The notes: generated from the letters alone by a model not told the origin. DNA of 50,822 nucleotides from Siphonobacter sp. BAB-5405 (GCF_002872335.1 NZ_NJAG01000024.1:1-50822), one strand, 5' to 3'; counted from the first letter of the stretch, positions 1 to 9,441 are shown. Numbers and translations: made by a program.

Positions 1-811
1 ACCTAGTTGGAATTGAAATCGGTGTCAATTCGGTTAAAAACTCAGTTTGAAAATTGTCTTAATCGTACCTAGTTGGAATTGAAATCGAAGAAAGATCAGG
101 CTAAAATTATTTTCGATGAGGGTCTTAATCGTACCTAGTTGGAATTGAAATTTCAATACTCGCTGCCAATTAGAACCGGTTTCGGTAAGTCTTAATCGTA
201 CCTAGTTGGAATTGAAATTCCGGAAACTTTTCGGTACAGTTGATTCGGAGCAGAGTCTTAATCTTACCTAGTTGGAATTGAAATTTGATAAAGTATGGAA
301 CCCGCTAAAACCCCAGAAAAGAGTCTTAATCGTACCTAGTTGGAATTGAAATCTCCGTTCGGTCGCGGCTCTACGTTCCTTGCGGCTTGTCTTAATCGTA
401 CCTAGTTGGAATTGAAATGTTCACGACCGGCATGGATCAGGCTACTCGGCAACGTCTTAATCGTACCTAGTTGGAATTGAAATGCAGGAGTCACATGCTT
501 CCATGTCGATCTTTTGATAGTCTTAATCGTACCTAGTTGGAATTGAAATGGCACCAGCTGCGATGTCAGCCACCGCCTGATAGCGTCTTAATCGTACCTA
601 GTTTGAATTGAAATATGTCCTGGCCTCTGGGAAGGTTTACATACTGCGGAGTCTTAATCGTACCTAATTGGAATTGAAATCCAATATCCCGGCCACGCGG
701 GAGGTTGATGTATTGCGTTTTAATCGCACCTTTTTGGAATTGAAATGTCCACCTTCTGACTCGCTGCTGAATCATGCAGGCATCCTAATCGTACCTCATC
801 GGAATACACCA
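1..811 (+). CRISPR. CRISPR array, leader-distal end
   Basis: Direct repeat of 30 nt beginning GTCTTAATCG and ending GGAATTGAAAT. The window opens inside a repeat (1-19). Full repeats start at 56, 122, 189, 255, 323, 389, 454, 520, 585, 651 and 717, and a strongly decayed one lies at 782-811. The 12 spacers are 35-38 nt and do not repeat each other exactly. Repeats at 255, 585 and 651 have one change each, the one at 717 has four, and the last is barely recognisable. Decay towards the right puts the trailer at the right and the leader and acquisition end to the left, outside the window, so transcription is expected on the plus strand. A repeat ending in ATTGAAA(T) is common in type I-B and type III systems and would give an 8-nt crRNA 5' handle. 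The subtype cannot be set because no cas gene is in view. Confidence 0.98.
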
Positions 812-825
812 GACTCAACCGAACC

Positions 826-3102
826 CTACTTCCCCACCTCAAACGTCATCCGCTGACTTCCGGCGTCGCCTTGGGCAGAGAGTCCCTGAATGACTACCTG
901 ATACGTACCGGACAGATCGGACGTGTAAAAATCGAGGGCCTGGGTTGCTTTTACCTGCGGAGCCCAGTACAGAAGCGTTCGAAAATCGGCCGTACGGCTC
1001 TGGCGTTGCTGAGGCGTGTCGTAACGGGGTGAATAAAACGTTCGCTGGGCCTGTACCCCCTCATAGGAAGTAATCAGTCCCTCGGGCTGAAAGCCGGCCA
1101 GGTCACCCTTATAACTCCGGAAACTGACAATTCCCTCAAACAGTAAAGGGCCCAGAAAATACCGCCGGTTCACGACATCGAGCCGTTTGATTTTCAGCGG
1201 ATCAAGGGCCAGCACTTTGTTTACATCAAAGACCGGCACGCCATCCACCAGTACCAGCGGGGGTTGGGTAAAGCTGTACTCCGCCCGACCCAGCATCAGA
1301 AAGGAAAATTGTCCCTGATGCCGCCGCACGTCTACTTCGGGTACGTATTCCCGCATCACTTCCTCCAGTACCGGAAAACGCGTATAGTCATCCAGCTTGT
1401 AACTTTTTTCGGGAATTCCGTAAAAAGCCATCGTATCGCTTACGGGCACGGACTGGTACAGGGGCTGATAGGCGTTGCGTACCTGCATCTGAATACTCCG
1501 ATCCAGCAGGGCATTTTTCAGCGTTCGGTCAAACGAGAAAACGGGTAACGTCCGCGAAGAAAACTGATCCGAAAACGGACTCTCCAATTCCACCCGTTTC
1601 AGCGTATCTTCCGTTTGCACCACGACTTCATTCATTGCCTCAAAGTGCTTCATCTGGAAAAAGACTCGCCCGTCCCGATCGCTCAGAGCTGGGTACAGCC
1701 AGACGTCCTTGCCCGGAGCCGCCAGATATACCGGCACGTTTGCCACGGGCTGCTGATGGGCCATAACTTTTCCGTAAAGCAAATGAGCTTCGTACTCGGG
1801 AATGTAGCGAAAGGGAACGGGATGCATTACCTGCTCCCAGGGAAAGCGACTCCAGCCGTGCGTCAGCATGACCAAGTCAACGTTGGCCGTGGAATCAGTC
1901 AGGTAAGTAGCGGGAGCTTCGACCGTACCCTTCAAATCGGAGTTCAGCCAGAGATAACTGTAAATATCTTCACTCGCTTCGTTTTGCAGGGAATCGAGTC
2001 GGTACACGGTCACCGAAACGTCCGCCGAGTCGGGCAGTTGCAGAGCCAGGGATATCTTCTCGCGTCGTGCATAAGCCGCCTTATCACTTTTAACGCCAAT
2101 TTTCATAGCCGGTCGCTCCGGGCGTTTAAAGTACAACCGTTCGCAGAGGGGCTGCTGTTCGGCATTGAATAAGGTCAGGTGCGTAATGCCTTCCAGCAAA
2201 TCACTTTTTTTAACCCAAAACTGGGTTTTGCCCTGACGAATCACATTGCTTTCACTCTGCTGTACCGACTGCCGGGTGTGTACCAGTAACGACACGCGGG
2301 CATCGGGTCCGGCCACGCGTACTTCCAGTTCATCTTTACCCGTATCCTGCAGGGTCAGTACGTAACCCGACTTCTGTACGTCCGGCAGTGTATAGGTTCG
2401 CTGGGTTCCGGCGGCATCTTTCACCACTGCCCGGTACGTTTCGCCGGCTTTGGGCGTCAGTACAAAAGACCCCATGCCCAGGTGTTCGGACTGGAAGGTC
2501 GCTACCGTTTCATCCGCCGCGTTGCGAATGGTTCCGCTGAAGGTACTTCCGAATCCATTTTCATTGATGCCGCGAAAAGCAACCCGGCCTGGCAGGGATT
2601 CGACCAGATGGCCCCCTTCCGGGAAAAACTGAAGATCCAGCTGAGCCTCTTTTTCCTGCGTCGGTACTTTCGTAAAGCTGTTGACAATCGTCAGGGTTTT
2701 TTCGTAGTACAAATCCGCACTGAAGTTTTTCATCCAGTTGGTATACGCCCGCACGTGATACCGCCCCGAATTCAGCGTAGCTGGTAAAATGAGCATCCCG
2801 TGCCCCTTGCCTTTTTCGAGCGAAACCTTGCTTTGCAAAACCGGCGTGTGACTCGCATCCAGCAATTCGAGATACGCAACCTTACTCAGATCGGCGGGCT
2901 GATGCGTCGTGCCATCGACCACGTAGAGTTTAAACCAGAGCGTTTCGCCCACTACGTAAAACGAACGGTCACTGTGCAGATATACTTTTTCCTGAAACGC
3001 TTTCTGACTGTATTGTTCAAAGGCCTGCCGAACGGCATCCTGAGCGACTACCGGCCCGGCCCATAACAGCAGACAAAGGCTTATTAACTTTCGTGCAATC
3101 AT
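826..3102 (-). CDS. Secreted MG2-domain protein with C-terminal plug-like segment
   Basis: 758 residues with a signal peptide (hydrophobic core about 5-18, ending VVAQ at 21). Residues about 38-128 (EKVYLHSDRSFYVVGETLWFK to the RAYTNWMKNF region) match the macroglobulin-like MG2 fold found in Bacteroidota proteins that accompany TonB receptors. Residues about 614-665 contain LVLVDGVPVFD, an LDPLKIKRLDVV stretch and GIVSFRSYKGDL, which is the signature of a TonB plug domain, but no beta-barrel follows. It is the last gene of a four-gene operon, 5 nt after the DUF4249 lipoprotein. The inferred place is periplasm or outer membrane, helping the receptor at 4229-6994. The substrate is unknown. The stop codon lies only 14 nt from the last CRISPR repeat. 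Family membership is fairly sure; the function is not. Confidence 0.85.
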   Translation of the reverse strand: MIARKLISLCLLLWAGPVVAQDAVRQAFEQYSQKAFQEKVYLHSDRSFYVVGETLWFKLYVVDGTTHQPADLSKVAYLELLDASHTPVLQSKVSLEKGKGHGMLILPATLNSGRYHVRAYTNWMKNFSADLYYEKTLTIVNSFTKVPTQEKEAQLDLQFFPEGGHLVESLPGRVAFRGINENGFGSTFSGTIRNAADETVATFQSEHLGMGSFVLTPKAGETYRAVVKDAAGTQRTYTLPDVQKSGYVLTLQDTGKDELEVRVAGPDARVSLLVHTRQSVQQSESNVIRQGKTQFWVKKSDLLEGITHLTLFNAEQQPLCERLYFKRPERPAMKIGVKSDKAAYARREKISLALQLPDSADVSVTVYRLDSLQNEASEDIYSYLWLNSDLKGTVEAPATYLTDSTANVDLVMLTHGWSRFPWEQVMHPVPFRYIPEYEAHLLYGKVMAHQQPVANVPVYLAAPGKDVWLYPALSDRDGRVFFQMKHFEAMNEVVVQTEDTLKRVELESPFSDQFSSRTLPVFSFDRTLKNALLDRSIQMQVRNAYQPLYQSVPVSDTMAFYGIPEKSYKLDDYTRFPVLEEVMREYVPEVDVRRHQGQFSFLMLGRAEYSFTQPPLVLVDGVPVFDVNKVLALDPLKIKRLDVVNRRYFLGPLLFEGIVSFRSYKGDLAGFQPEGLITSYEGVQAQRTFYSPRYDTPQQRQSRTADFRTLLYWAPQVKATQALDFYTSDLSGTYQVVIQGLSAQGDAGSQRMTFEVGK

Positions 3103-3107
3103 ACCAT

Positions 3108-4229
3108 TTAAAACCAGCTAGGTTTATTGAGACTTCCTCCCAGCGAACGGCAATCGGCACAATTACTGGGAACAAACAGGTACCGGGTAGGCATGTCGAG
3201 CATACCGATGATTTTTCTACCGTTGTCGGAGGTTAATACCGACTCTTCGAGCGACAAGGTGTCGGGTTCGACACTACAGCGAGGATAGGTGCCGGGGAAC
3301 CATCCATTGAAATCGATCGGCCTTACCGTCAGGCGGAAGCTTCGTTCGGTACCCGCTGAAAAGAAGCCAAACGCCAGCTCTTCGGGATGACTTTCACAAC
3401 GGATATTGCCCGTTATCAAGGAAGGCTGCGGATCGAACAGACCGCCCGTTGTTTCGGAAGTTCTGGCCAGCATGTCCCAGTATTCGTAGGCGGCCTGCGT
3501 CAGGGTGTACTGTTTCACCAGCAGACTGTATTTGACCAGCAGTTTATTGCTGGAATTATGAATCGCCACCAGCGGAAAACTCTGAATTCGATCCTCGCTA
3601 AGTTTGGCCGAAGTCCCGATCAGGATGTTTGTAGGACGGTCCGTTCGCCAGCAGGAGTATACGTCCACAACTCGCGGAACAATCTCCTGCTTCACCACCT
3701 CCAGACCCGAATAATAGGCACTCTGGTACTGGTAGGTTTCCTCAATTTTCCAGCGATAAAAACGGCTGTTGTTACTCGGATCGTGGGTATGCACCAGAAA
3801 ACGCATGAGGTTGTTGGGCCGATCGGGCTGCCAGGTTACGCTGTCGATGGCCGGGCTCTGCCGGGCCGGTACGTAATCGGAGACGTAGGTTTTACCATCC
3901 CGCGTTCGAATCTGAATTCGCAGGTTTTCTTCCCCGACGAACCTCCGTGGGGTCAGTATGTAGGTTCCGGGTCTGATTTCCTGGAATACGTGTACCGTGC
4001 CCCGGTCTCCTCCCACCTGTATACTCGCTCCCGACTCCACCAGGGATGGCGTATTGTCGTTCACGGGCTGCGTTCGTGACAGCGTAATAACCGTGGTGTC
4101 CCCGCCGGTATTCAGAAATCCGCTCACCACCAGATACCGGTTGCTCAGGGAGGTATCGGCAGGTTTGAAGGGATCAATACAGCCACTGACCACCAGCAGG
4201 ATTCCGAAAAAAAGTCCCCAGTATTTCAT
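3108..4229 (-). CDS. DUF4249 family outer-membrane lipoprotein
   Basis: 373 residues. The N-terminus has a lipoprotein signal peptide with lipobox VSGC, giving the lipidated Cys at residue 17. After it, the segment PADTSLSNRYLVVSGFLN and a beta-rich body with VTLSRTQPV and a CESHPEE region resemble DUF4249 proteins. These are almost always encoded directly after a TonB-dependent receptor in Bacteroidota and are thought to act as its surface or periplasmic partner, with unknown ligand. Here the start codon overlaps the receptor stop by one base (TGATG), which implies translational coupling. Four Cys near the C-terminus and middle may form disulfides. No catalytic motif is visible. Confidence 0.9.
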   Translation of the reverse strand: MKYWGLFFGILLVVSGCIDPFKPADTSLSNRYLVVSGFLNTGGDTTVITLSRTQPVNDNTPSLVESGASIQVGGDRGTVHVFQEIRPGTYILTPRRFVGEENLRIQIRTRDGKTYVSDYVPARQSPAIDSVTWQPDRPNNLMRFLVHTHDPSNNSRFYRWKIEETYQYQSAYYSGLEVVKQEIVPRVVDVYSCWRTDRPTNILIGTSAKLSEDRIQSFPLVAIHNSSNKLLVKYSLLVKQYTLTQAAYEYWDMLARTSETTGGLFDPQPSLITGNIRCESHPEELAFGFFSAGTERSFRLTVRPIDFNGWFPGTYPRCSVEPDTLSLEESVLTSDNGRKIIGMLDMPTRYLFVPSNCADCRSLGGSLNKPSWF

Positions 4230-6994
4230 CAGAATTTAAAATTATACGTAATACTTGGAATGGGCTGACCGAAGATGGACAGTTGATACCCATTGATTTT
4301 CCCGTTTTCGGTAACGAAATAAACCGAATACGGATTTTTACGCCCGAGCAGGTTGTACACCGATAGCGTCCAGGAGCTGTGAGCCAGCTTACGTACCCGG
4401 TGATTCCCCTCGATATTGATGCCCACATCGGCCCGGATGTAATCGGGAATGCGATTCTGGTTACGGTCGGCGTAGTACGGTCGCACTACCCCATCCATGA
4501 CGTACTTGCCCACGGGAGGCGTGTAGGGCCGGCCCGTACTATAGGTAAAGTTGAGCGAAAAGCTCAAACGGCGATTCACTTTATAGTTACTGATCAGGGT
4601 GAAATCGTGCGGTTTGTCGTAGTTGGCCGGATAGAATTTACCCCGGTTTGGTGCGTCGGGCGAAGTAGGATCGCTGGCCCGTAACAAGGTCCGCGAGTAG
4701 GTATAGCTGGCCCAGCCGTTGAGTTTCCCGCGTAGTTTTTTCAACAGTACCTCCACGCCGTACGCCTGTCCGATGGTTGAAATCACCGCCGTTTCGATCT
4801 GCTTATTCAGTATCAGGGAATCGCCACTTTTGTAATCCAGCACGTTTTTGAGGTCTTTGTAATAGCCCTCTACCGACAGTTCAATCACGCCCGCCCGCAG
4901 GTTTTTGTAGACGCCCAGCGAATATTGCGTACCCTGCTGCGGCTTGAGGTACGGATCACTCAGTTTCCAGACATCCGTCGGTGAAATGGCCGCCGTATTC
5001 GACAGCATCTGAATGTATTGCCGGGTGGTATTAAAACCTGCTTTGACCGATAACGTGGGCGTCGGCATGTACCGCAGGGAAAACCGGTACTCGGGCCCCA
5101 TGTAATGCTGAATCACCGCTCCCGAGCCGTAAGACCGAAAGCCCGTGATGTACTGCTTGTCGAAGGGCAGGTTTTCGGCGTACTGGGCTACCTGTTTCGG
5201 ACCGAGGTACTGAAACATGGATACCCGCAGGCCTCCCGTAATGGCCAGTTTCGGAGTTATGTCATACCGCTCGGAGAAATACACCGCTGTTTCCAGTCCC
5301 CGTTCAGGCTGAACTTCCTCGGGCATTACCAGCGAAGTTTCTCCTTTCGGGAAAAACGATCCCGGATGTACTTGGTACAAAATGCTGCTGATCCCCATAT
5401 CCATGGTATGCCGAATGTTGGGAAGGTAGCTCAGATCAGCCTTGACGTTGTACTGACGAATGCCGAATTTGAGCTGGTAGGCGTTTTCGGGGAATTGATC
5501 CCCCTGAATATCATAGCGGTAGCGACTGTACGAAGCCGTGAACGTGCCAAACAGCTTGGGATGGAAAATCCGTTTCCACTTCAGAGCAGCCAGCTGACTC
5601 TCGTACCGATACACGGTGTCGCTGTTGAATTTAAACTGATCGTTACTGAGATAGCCCGTCAGGGTGAGGCTATTCCGTTGATTGATTTCGTGATTGACCT
5701 GTACGTTGACGTCGTAAAAGGAAGCCCGGCTCCGATTGTATCGCACGTCAGAGACCTGCTTGAGCAACCAGTTGGAATACGACGAACGACCGCTCACCAT
5801 AAGCGAAGTCCGTTCCTTGATCAGGGGGCCTTCGAGCGTCAAGCGACCCGTCAGCAACCCAATGCCTCCGGAACCAGCGAATTTCTTTTTATTGCCTTCT
5901 CGCGTCGTAATGTCCAGTACTGACGACAGACGACCTCCCAGGCGGGCGGGCATATCGCTTTTGTAGAGTTCAATTTCCTTGAGAATATCGGGGTTGAAGG
6001 CCGAGAAAAAGCCGAACAGGTGCGAAGGATTGTACACCGTAGCATCGTTAAAGAGAATCAGGTTCTGGTCCGTGGACCCGCCGCGTACGTTCAGACCCGT
6101 ACTACTTTCGCCCACTGATTTCACCCCCGGCAGCGTCAGTACTACCCGCAGGGCATCGGTTTCGCCAAAGGCCGTCGGTACCTGCTTCATGGTCGTAATC
6201 GTGAGCTTGGATACGCCCATCTGATTGCTGGCTACGGTAGCATCCAGATCCGATTTTACCTGAATTTCCTTCAGGGCCACGACGTTCTCAATGAGTTCGA
6301 TGTTCAGCTTTCCGTTTGAATACAGGACAATCTGCCGATGCCCTTCCCGCATGCCTACACTTCGAACGTTCAGGGTATGCCGCCCGCGGGGTAAGGTCAA
6401 TGTATAGTAACCCAACGCATCGGTTGCAACGCCAATGGACGGCTTTTCGATGAATACGGCCGCTCCGACCACGGGTTCGCCCGTTACGATGTTTCGAACG
6501 TAACCGCTCACAGTCGCGACACCTTCCCGAATGCGGTAGGTTTTCACGCCAATATCGTAGACTTTATTTTCGGCCGTCGAGAGCAGACGAGCGGTGATTT
6601 CGCGGTCGTGAAAGCTGTACGAAATGCTGGTGTCCACGTCCTGATCTACCTCAAATACACCGATGGGCAGGGACGTGATAATGGGTCGCTCTTTGGTAAT
6701 GAAAACGTGATGCCGGGCGTCGATGGCGAATTTCAGATCGGTTTCCCGTAGTACTTCCGTCAGAAAGTTCGTCAGGGGCTGGTTCCGTACCTGAGCCGTA
6801 ATCCGCACACTATCCGTATCGGCTTTGTTGTAATAGAAGTAATAGTCCGAAGAAGCTTCCAGCGTGCGTACCAGTTCGTCGAATTTCAGATCGGTACAAC
6901 TGCCGTTTACCACCCGTCCATCAAACGTTAATTGTCCGAATGAACGCGATTGAAACACCAGTAAAAGAAAGATGCAGAATAAAAGTGCTCTCAT
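4229..6994 (-). CDS. TonB-dependent outer-membrane receptor (STN-like, carboxypeptidase-like regulatory, plug, barrel)
   Basis: 921 residues. Signal peptide about 1-20. Residues about 24-100 form an STN-like domain (LVRTLEASSDYYFYYNK, PLTNFLTEVLRETDLKFAI). Residues about 160-240 are a CarboxypepD_reg-like Ig fold (VSGYVRNIVTGEPVVGAAV, GYYTLTLPRGRHTL). The plug spans about 255-365 with LPGVKSVGE, LNVRGGSTDQNLILFND and ARLGGRLSSVLDITTREG. The remainder is the 22-strand barrel, ending SITYNFKF with a terminal aromatic residue as outer-membrane proteins do. An STN domain often receives an anti-sigma factor, but no FecR or sigma gene is adjacent. The start overlaps the upstream gene by 4 nt (ATGA). 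The arrangement with DUF4249 and the MG2/plug protein suggests import of an undetermined ligand. Confidence 0.95.
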   Translation of the reverse strand: MRALLFCIFLLLVFQSRSFGQLTFDGRVVNGSCTDLKFDELVRTLEASSDYYFYYNKADTDSVRITAQVRNQPLTNFLTEVLRETDLKFAIDARHHVFITKERPIITSLPIGVFEVDQDVDTSISYSFHDREITARLLSTAENKVYDIGVKTYRIREGVATVSGYVRNIVTGEPVVGAAVFIEKPSIGVATDALGYYTLTLPRGRHTLNVRSVGMREGHRQIVLYSNGKLNIELIENVVALKEIQVKSDLDATVASNQMGVSKLTITTMKQVPTAFGETDALRVVLTLPGVKSVGESSTGLNVRGGSTDQNLILFNDATVYNPSHLFGFFSAFNPDILKEIELYKSDMPARLGGRLSSVLDITTREGNKKKFAGSGGIGLLTGRLTLEGPLIKERTSLMVSGRSSYSNWLLKQVSDVRYNRSRASFYDVNVQVNHEINQRNSLTLTGYLSNDQFKFNSDTVYRYESQLAALKWKRIFHPKLFGTFTASYSRYRYDIQGDQFPENAYQLKFGIRQYNVKADLSYLPNIRHTMDMGISSILYQVHPGSFFPKGETSLVMPEEVQPERGLETAVYFSERYDITPKLAITGGLRVSMFQYLGPKQVAQYAENLPFDKQYITGFRSYGSGAVIQHYMGPEYRFSLRYMPTPTLSVKAGFNTTRQYIQMLSNTAAISPTDVWKLSDPYLKPQQGTQYSLGVYKNLRAGVIELSVEGYYKDLKNVLDYKSGDSLILNKQIETAVISTIGQAYGVEVLLKKLRGKLNGWASYTYSRTLLRASDPTSPDAPNRGKFYPANYDKPHDFTLISNYKVNRRLSFSLNFTYSTGRPYTPPVGKYVMDGVVRPYYADRNQNRIPDYIRADVGINIEGNHRVRKLAHSSWTLSVYNLLGRKNPYSVYFVTENGKINGYQLSIFGQPIPSITYNFKF

Positions 6995-7683
6995 TTGATC
7001 TGATCGTAATAAGCGACTACGTTGCGGATAGCGTTTTCGCGGTCCTCTCTAAAATTCAGGGTACGGGCGTATTTTCGAAGCTCTTTTTTACGATCACTCA
7101 AGGCCGTTAAAATTGATTTTTTGCTATTTACCGAAATGTATTGATCGCCTTTTAGAAGGTAATAATAATCGTGAGGGGTGTAAATAATCAGAACGCGTTG
7201 CTGCGACAAATCTTCCGTTCGATCTTTGGTTCGTTTACAAAAAATTTTCGTTTTTCCGTCGTAAACCAGTTCATAAAAGCCCGGTTTTAATCCCTGTTTT
7301 ATACGTATAAAGGTATGCGTTCCGATCTTAACGTCTTCAATTAAGCTCTGATCGGGAATAAGGCGATGCAGACCGTCGTGATTTCGCAGGATAAAGAGTT
7401 CCCGGTGAATGTCATACAGCAGAGGCAGGTTGTTGTAACGATTTCCGGCATACGTCAGAGAAGCTGACAACCAATCCATTGACTCAAAAAACTGATGACC
7501 CTGCGGGCGAAATTCCTGGATGGTGTATTCTTTGCCGTTGTAATAGCTTGCCGTAGGATGGGTAGCTTTTTCGTAAAGTTGCCGGGCGTAGGCCGAAGCT
7601 GGAAGTGGGCTACCCTGACTGAATCCATCGGTAAAATGGCCCGTCAAAACGCATACAAAAATCATCCAGTAGATACGGGCCAT
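6991..7683 (-). CDS. Secreted hypothetical protein, first gene of the TonB receptor operon
   Basis: 230 residues with a signal peptide (MARIYWMIFVCVLTG, likely cut after GFSQ near 23). The mature part is Tyr-, Lys- and Arg-rich, with YYNGKEYTIQEF early on and a basic C-terminus (KKSILTALSDRKKELRKYAR). I do not recognise a named domain. Short proteins of this type precede TonB receptors in Cytophagales operons, so an accessory role in the periplasm is inferred from position only. The last four bases overlap the start of the receptor gene (ATGA), so the two are translationally coupled. The gene opens the operon; the promoter must lie in 7684-7800, but I could not pick out a convincing one. Confidence 0.8.
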   Translation of the reverse strand: MARIYWMIFVCVLTGHFTDGFSQGSPLPASAYARQLYEKATHPTASYYNGKEYTIQEFRPQGHQFFESMDWLSASLTYAGNRYNNLPLLYDIHRELFILRNHDGLHRLIPDQSLIEDVKIGTHTFIRIKQGLKPGFYELVYDGKTKIFCKRTKDRTEDLSQQRVLIIYTPHDYYYLLKGDQYISVNSKKSILTALSDRKKELRKYARTLNFREDRENAIRNVVAYYDQIK

Positions 7684-8370
7684 ATCCGTTTTAACGAAGG
7701 TTTAGAAGTTCCTTTTTACCAGATACCTGGTTTTCGAATGCTCGAATGTAAGTATTTTCAGGGGAAGCCGTAGGGTTTCTTTTTTGAATAGCGATGCAAA
7801 AGCTCTTTTCTGCGACGCTTTATTACACGTTAGGTACGCGACTTACTATTCGTTAAAACCGCGTGTTCAAACCCTTACTATCCGCTAAAAATCTCTTCAT
7901 ACATGGCCCATTCGGTTGGTAATTTCTGCTTCTTTTAAATCAACTCAGGTCTGTTATTACCGGAAATACCCACGGCCCGGCATTACCCATTTCCTGACAG
8001 CTTCCCGTTTCTTTGCCTAATTCGCCAGCGTAAGTATCCAATTGATAACATGTGAACGAATATCCGACTAGTGGAGGGCTGTCGTACGAACAAATAGCAG
8101 GCCTGCTTATGAGCGTATAGTCTAATCCGTGAAATTACGTTAGCGACGCTGGCTGCTCTTTAAAAGGCAGGAAAAGATTTCCGTCGATTTGTGGTGAATG
8201 AAGATTTCCAGAGCTAGTCTGCCCCAGCCCGATCAATGTCCGGTACCAAACGGGAAGTGCCTGCAGGAATGAGTCCTTCCCGCAAGCACTTCTTCAGGTT
8301 ATGTCCACTAGCATCGGTGTAAACGCCAGCCAGGCTTTGACTACCCAGGAAAAAGCCCCCGGCGTAGCCT
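7684..8370. other. Gene-free stretch between two minus-strand units
   Basis: About 690 bases without a gene I can support. The left part (7684-7800) is the leader and promoter region of the TonB receptor operon. The middle is AT-rich without clear repeats. The right part (about 8214-8370) is more GC-rich and stays open on the minus strand up to a stop at 8214, which could be a decayed coding remnant. It has no start of its own and no recognisable motif. Confidence 0.5.
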
Positions 8371-9225
8371 CTACTTGTTATACTTCTCCACCATTTTCCG
8401 CATAAACTCCAGACTGCCCTTCGCCAGTTCTTCCGCTCCGTACCGCGACGGCCGCCAGAGCGACGTAGCCGAAGCCATGCCTTCGACCTGGGAGGAAAAG
8501 TTTTCCAGCACCAGCGGGCCGCTGTAGTTGATTTCCGATAAAGCCCGGAACAGATCGTCCCAGTGTACATTGCCTTCCCCTAGCATCCCCCGGTCACTTT
8601 CCGTCATGTGTACGTGCCGTAAGTGGTTACCCGCCTGAACTACAGGTTCGTAGAAATTACGCTCTTCAATATTCATGTGAAAGGTGTCCAGGTGCAGGGC
8701 CAGATTGGGATGGTTTACTTTCGCAAGCATCGTTAACACTTCCTCAGCAGACGTGCAGACGTAGCTTTCGTACCGATTGATGGGTTCAATGGCTACGGTT
8801 ATCCCTAATTGAGCGGCGTAATCGGCTACGTCGGCCCATACTTCGCATACGGTTTGTTCCTCGGCTTCGGTACGGGGCTGTCCGGTAAATACGCCGATGG
8901 CCGCGTGCAAAACGCCCACCAGTTGGGTCGCTCCTAGCCCGGCTGTTTTCTCAAGAGCCGTTTTGATTAGTTGTGTCGCTTCTTTGGGGTGAAAGGGAAT
9001 GTGGTACGGTTTTGACAAATTCAGGCCGCATACGACTCCGATACCTGCCTCACGAAGCTGGGACTTCACCACCGGGGCATCAAACTCCATGCTGGTTGGC
9101 AAGAGGATTTCCAGCAGATCAAAACCAGCTTTGGCCGTTTGGGCAATGGCGTATTTTCCGGATTCAGCCGTCCAGACGGGATGAACCCAGGACAGCAGCG
9201 AAGCTCCCAATTGAGATTGTATCAT
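8371..9225 (-). CDS. Sugar epimerase/isomerase, tagatose/psicose 3-epimerase-like TIM barrel
   Basis: 284 residues from the ATG at 9225; an upstream in-frame ATG at 9273 would add 16 residues that precede the first beta strand and is less likely. The fold is the AP-endonuclease-2 TIM barrel. Motifs fit ketose 3-epimerases: VAIEPINRYE (metal-binding Glu), LHLDTFHMNIEE (metal-binding Asp), HVHMTESDRG (His), and VLENFSS (catalytic Glu). These supply the four ligands for a Mn2+/Co2+ site. The reaction would be C3 epimerisation of a free ketose or a 3-keto sugar; the exact substrate cannot be read. It is divergent from the ThuA/sugar dehydrogenase protein at 9442, sharing about 215 bp of upstream DNA, which suggests a common sugar pathway. 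Confidence 0.9.
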   Translation of the reverse strand: MIQSQLGASLLSWVHPVWTAESGKYAIAQTAKAGFDLLEILLPTSMEFDAPVVKSQLREAGIGVVCGLNLSKPYHIPFHPKEATQLIKTALEKTAGLGATQLVGVLHAAIGVFTGQPRTEAEEQTVCEVWADVADYAAQLGITVAIEPINRYESYVCTSAEEVLTMLAKVNHPNLALHLDTFHMNIEERNFYEPVVQAGNHLRHVHMTESDRGMLGEGNVHWDDLFRALSEINYSGPLVLENFSSQVEGMASATSLWRPSRYGAEELAKGSLEFMRKMVEKYNK

Positions 9226-9441
9226 GTCGCGATTGATTCGTAAATAGGCGGCAAGATACAGGAAGTCGTCCACAGATATACTCCTGCCAAAACTCCAATC
9301 CTTATTTTCACGTTTTCGTTATGATAGTATTATTTAGATTAAAAGTTTAACATTACTCACGTTAAAAGCTTGAAATCAACACCATCTTCCCGAATTTGCA
9401 CGCTTATTCGATTTCTCCATCTTTCAAATCTATTTTATTCC

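Noticed and set aside
566-856. Open frames on both strands inside the CRISPR array (566-775 minus, 668-856 plus)
   Set aside because: They are made of repeat and spacer sequence. The only meaningful coding signal is within single spacers, reported as a finding.
8214-8570. 118-codon open frame on the minus strand
   Set aside because: It overlaps the epimerase gene in another frame, with Arg/Trp-rich composition typical of an out-of-frame reading.
9370-9441. TTG-started N-terminal extension of the ThuA/dehydrogenase protein
   Set aside because: The ATG at 9442 directly precedes a clear signal peptide; the extension would bury it.
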